NCBI GenBank assembly: GCA_003154055.1 | Contig: PMCH01000103.1 | Location: 13,614-39,461 of the forward strand | Origin: Acidobacteriaceae bacterium | GTDB taxonomy: Bacteria > Acidobacteriota > Terriglobia > Terriglobales > Acidobacteriaceae | DNA: 25,848 nucleotides | Direction: 5' to 3' | Part shown: positions 24,605 through 25,848 of the stretch, piece after piece | How positions within the stretch are numbered: position 1 is the first letter of the stretch | How the letters are laid out: every line of letters starts with the position of its first letter | Position numbers and translations under genes: made by a program | Notes under the pieces: model-generated | What the model saw: the letters and a program-made list of their open reading frames with translations, nothing else | The model's database searches: none | What the model was told of the DNA's origin: nothing

Positions 24605-25848
24605 ATGACAGATCCTCGAAACGCTGCGGTTGCCAATGATCCCAGACCGGGCTTGGTGCGCCAATTGGGTCTGTTCGACGCGACCATGGTGGTCATGGGG
24701 GGCATTGTCGGTTCCGGCATCTTCATCAATCCTTATGTGGTCGCGCGGCAGGTACACACGCCCGCGCTGATTCTGGGCGCATGGGTTTTCGGCGGCATCA
24801 TCGGTCTGGGTGGCGCTTTCATCTGGGCGGAACTGGCAGCGACACTGCCCGCAGTCGGAGGCCAGTACGCTTACCTGCGCGAGGCCTACCATCCCTCGGT
24901 CGCGTTCCTCTACGGGTGGGTGTTGCTGCTGGTCATCCAGACGGGGGGCATGGCGGCGGTTTCCGTCACCTTCGCACGCTATTTCATTGAACTCACGGGC
25001 ACGCTTGCTCAGGACTGGCTGATTGCGGCGGTCGCCCTCGGCCTGCTTACGCTCATCAATTGCCTGGGCGTAAAAGGTGGCAGCCGGACGCAAAGCGCAC
25101 TGATGGTGATGAAGATCGCCGCCATCGCCGCGCTGGTCATTTACGGGTTGGCGTTCGCCGGTAAAAATGAAACAGGCGCGGCGACCCGCGAGCCGCTCTC
25201 TTTGACATCCTTTGGTGCTGCCATGGTGCCGGTGCTGTTCGCCTACGGTGGCTGGCAGACGGCGAACTTCATCGCCGCCGAAGTCAAAGACCCGCGCAAG
25301 AACTTGCCCCGTGGCTTGCTGATCGGCGTACTCGGAGTGATCACGCTCTACACGGCAGTGAACTGGGTCTGCGTGCGCGCGCTCGGGCCGCAGGCGCTCG
25401 CCGCCACCACCACGCCGGCAACGGCAGTGATGCGGCTCGCCTTGGGCCAGCGCGGCGCGACGTTTATTGCCGCTGCAATCGCCATCTCGACGCTGGGCTT
25501 TCTCAGCCAGTCCATCCTGACCGCGCCGCGCGTCTATTTCGCGATGGCCGATGACGGCCTGTTCTTCCGCGCCTTCGCCTGGCTGCATCCGCGCACCCGC
25601 GTGCCTATCGTGGCGATCGTGCTGCAGAGCGTCTGGACCATCGTGATCGCGCTCTCCGGCCGCTACGAGCAGATCCTGAACTATGTCGTTTCCATGGACT
25701 TCCTCTTTTTCGGGCTGACGGCCACCACGATTTTTGTGTTTCGACGCCGCGCGAACGGCGCCGTCATGGATGCGGGCGGCTACCGCGTGCCGGGCCATCC
25801 GGTGACCACAGCGCTGTTCGTCGCGATATGCTGGTGGGTGGTGGGGAA
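24605..25848 (+). CDS. APC-superfamily amino-acid permease (runs off window)
   Basis: The 414 visible residues show at least 10 hydrophobic helices, in the plan of 12-helix amino acid/polyamine/cation transporters. The first helix carries GGIVGSGIF, the substrate-carboxylate binding turn of the family. Helix 6 and the loop after it contain FAYGGWQTANFIAAEVKDPRKNLPRG, another family signature. This resembles the LAT/SLC7-like branch of permeases or exchangers; the substrate is not evident. The ATG at 24605 places 26 residues before helix 1 and is the likely start. An in-frame ATG at 24548 would add 19 residues, and neither has a clear ribosome site. No stop occurs before the window end. It is divergent from the peptidase gene with a gap of 191 bases. 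Confidence 0.9.
   Translation, partial: MTDPRNAAVANDPRPGLVRQLGLFDATMVVMGGIVGSGIFINPYVVARQVHTPALILGAWVFGGIIGLGGAFIWAELAATLPAVGGQYAYLREAYHPSVAFLYGWVLLLVIQTGGMAAVSVTFARYFIELTGTLAQDWLIAAVALGLLTLINCLGVKGGSRTQSALMVMKIAAIAALVIYGLAFAGKNETGAATREPLSLTSFGAAMVPVLFAYGGWQTANFIAAEVKDPRKNLPRGLLIGVLGVITLYTAVNWVCVRALGPQALAATTTPATAVMRLALGQRGATFIAAAIAISTLGFLSQSILTAPRVYFAMADDGLFFRAFAWLHPRTRVPIVAIVLQSVWTIVIALSGRYEQILNYVVSMDFLFFGLTATTIFVFRRRANGAVMDAGGYRVPGHPVTTALFVAICWWVVG

Noticed and set aside
24515..25798. Long open frame (427 codons) on the minus strand
   Set aside because: It is antisense to the amino-acid permease, whose plus-strand frame has clear family motifs. The minus translation is low-complexity, rich in Arg, Gln, Asp and His, and typical of a GC-rich shadow frame.

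Overview
This window reads as a GC-rich chromosomal segment from a diderm soil-type bacterium, most likely Acidobacteriota (class Terriglobia). The assignment rests on gene content and style: an Omp85/SurA-like/TamB outer-membrane set, an ECF sigma/anti-sigma/DUF4097 cluster, a secreted S9 peptidase, frequent TTG starts and dispersed palindromic repeats. It is inference, not proof. I see no rRNA, tRNA, CRISPR array, transposase, integrase or prophage. No gap between genes exceeds about 210 bases.

Layout. (1) 1-3023, minus strand: asd, lysC and dapB (dapB cut by the window edge), the common aspartate-to-lysine/threonine trunk. Both intercistronic gaps are filled by inverted repeats that sit just upstream of the next gene's ribosome-binding site. 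(2) 3184-4212, plus: galT, divergent from asd. (3) 4324-9218, minus, transcribed leftward: ECF sigma factor, zinc-finger anti-sigma factor, DUF4097 secreted protein, shikimate kinase, a secreted protein of unknown function, then an AI-2E-family membrane protein after a 136-base gap with a perfect hairpin. (4) 9397-12751, minus: an MFSD1-like MFS transporter, a His/Met-rich secreted protein with a good intrinsic terminator, and a ThiF/MoeB-type E1-like enzyme. (5) 12890-22420, plus: a seven-POTRA Omp85 protein, a SurA-like chaperone without a parvulin domain, and TamB, joined by overlapping stop/start codons. A DHH/DHHA1 phosphoesterase and a DUF2127 membrane protein follow. (6) 22440-24413, minus: a secreted S9 dipeptidyl/acylaminoacyl peptidase, convergent with DUF2127 over a 22-base near-palindrome. 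(7) 24605-25848, plus: an APC amino-acid permease that runs off the window.

The two parts that most reward attention are the outer-membrane assembly operon (seven POTRA domains, chaperone and TamB in one coupled unit) and the palindromic repeats in consecutive gaps of the lysine operon. A third sequence of the same style lies as a single arm near 24459. Most other genes are ordinary housekeeping or transport functions.
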